DNA of 24,006 bases. It comes from CAZOOA01 sp964581355. Lineage in GTDB: Bacteria > Bacillota > Dethiobacteria > DTU022 > UBA8154. Positions 23,992-24,006 of the stretch are shown piece after piece (position 1 is the stretch's first letter; each line of letters begins with the position of its first letter). The notes below the pieces were generated by a model, which worked only from the letters and a program-made list of their open reading frames with translations, was not told the origin of the DNA and searched no databases. A program made the position numbers and the translations under genes. Location: NCBI GenBank assembly GCA_964581355.1, contig CAZOOA010000047.1, positions 1-24,006 of the forward strand, given 5' to 3'.

Positions 23992-24006
23992 AATGACAAA
24001 CCCCTC

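Noticed and set aside
1..24006. CRISPR arrays, rRNA and tRNA genes
   Set aside because: No regularly spaced repeats, rRNA segments or cloverleaf-like sequences were seen anywhere in the window.

Overview
The window looks like chromosome from an endospore-forming Firmicute, probably an anaerobic clostridial or Peptococcaceae-like lineage (inference). Reasons: a complete GerA/GerB/GerC germinant-receptor operon, spoVS, meso-diaminopimelate dehydrogenase, strong Gram-positive Shine-Dalgarno sequences, TTG starts and a TAXI-type TRAP receptor. Base use is patchy. The first ~5.6 kb is AT-rich and full of orphan membrane proteins and gene fragments. About 5.7-17 kb is GC-richer, ordinary chromosome. 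About 17-24 kb is mixed and holds a toxin-antitoxin pair, an insertion sequence and gene debris.

Layout. (1) 1-5640: the 3' end of a trypsin-like protease, a DUF3221-type lipoprotein, three unrecognised membrane proteins, a methyltransferase missing both ends and a frameshifted ISL3-family transposase. A near-identical 29-base repeat lies before the second membrane protein and at the broken start of the methyltransferase. (2) 5700-12130: a GYF_2-domain membrane protein and a methyl-accepting chemotaxis protein on the minus strand, an orphan TAXI receptor and a degraded small frame on plus, then a zinc-dependent phospholipase C-like protein and ddh on minus. ddh has a near-perfect sigma-A promoter. 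(3) 12370-16622: the germination operon gerA-gerB-gerC plus a 71-residue two-helix protein that fits the germinant-receptor D subunit. The gerA frame has no ATG, GTG or TTG where its N-terminus should begin, and a well-placed Shine-Dalgarno points to an ATT codon. (4) 16708-19060: spoVS flanked by a short inverted repeat, an MFS exporter and a small lipoprotein. (5) 19065-21500: a GC-rich non-coding patch with nested hairpins, an mntA-hepT toxin-antitoxin pair, then remnants of UDP-glucose dehydrogenase and a LytTR response regulator fused end to end. (6) 21531-24006: an IS1634-type element whose transposase ribosome site lies inside a hairpin, a membrane-protein gene cut off at the element's right side, and a complete unrecognised membrane-anchored protein.

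Functionally the clearest unit is germination: GerA and GerB form the membrane receptor, GerC is the lipoprotein subunit, and the small protein is a likely modulator. SpoVS next door suits a sporulation neighbourhood. MntA and HepT form a second clear unit. I did not find a convincing undescribed multi-gene system. The items most worth checking are the ATT start of gerA, the structured GC-rich patch at 19384-19480, the D-subunit-like gene, the orphan plus-strand terminator at 11079, and the rearranged region at 20.8-23.4 kb.
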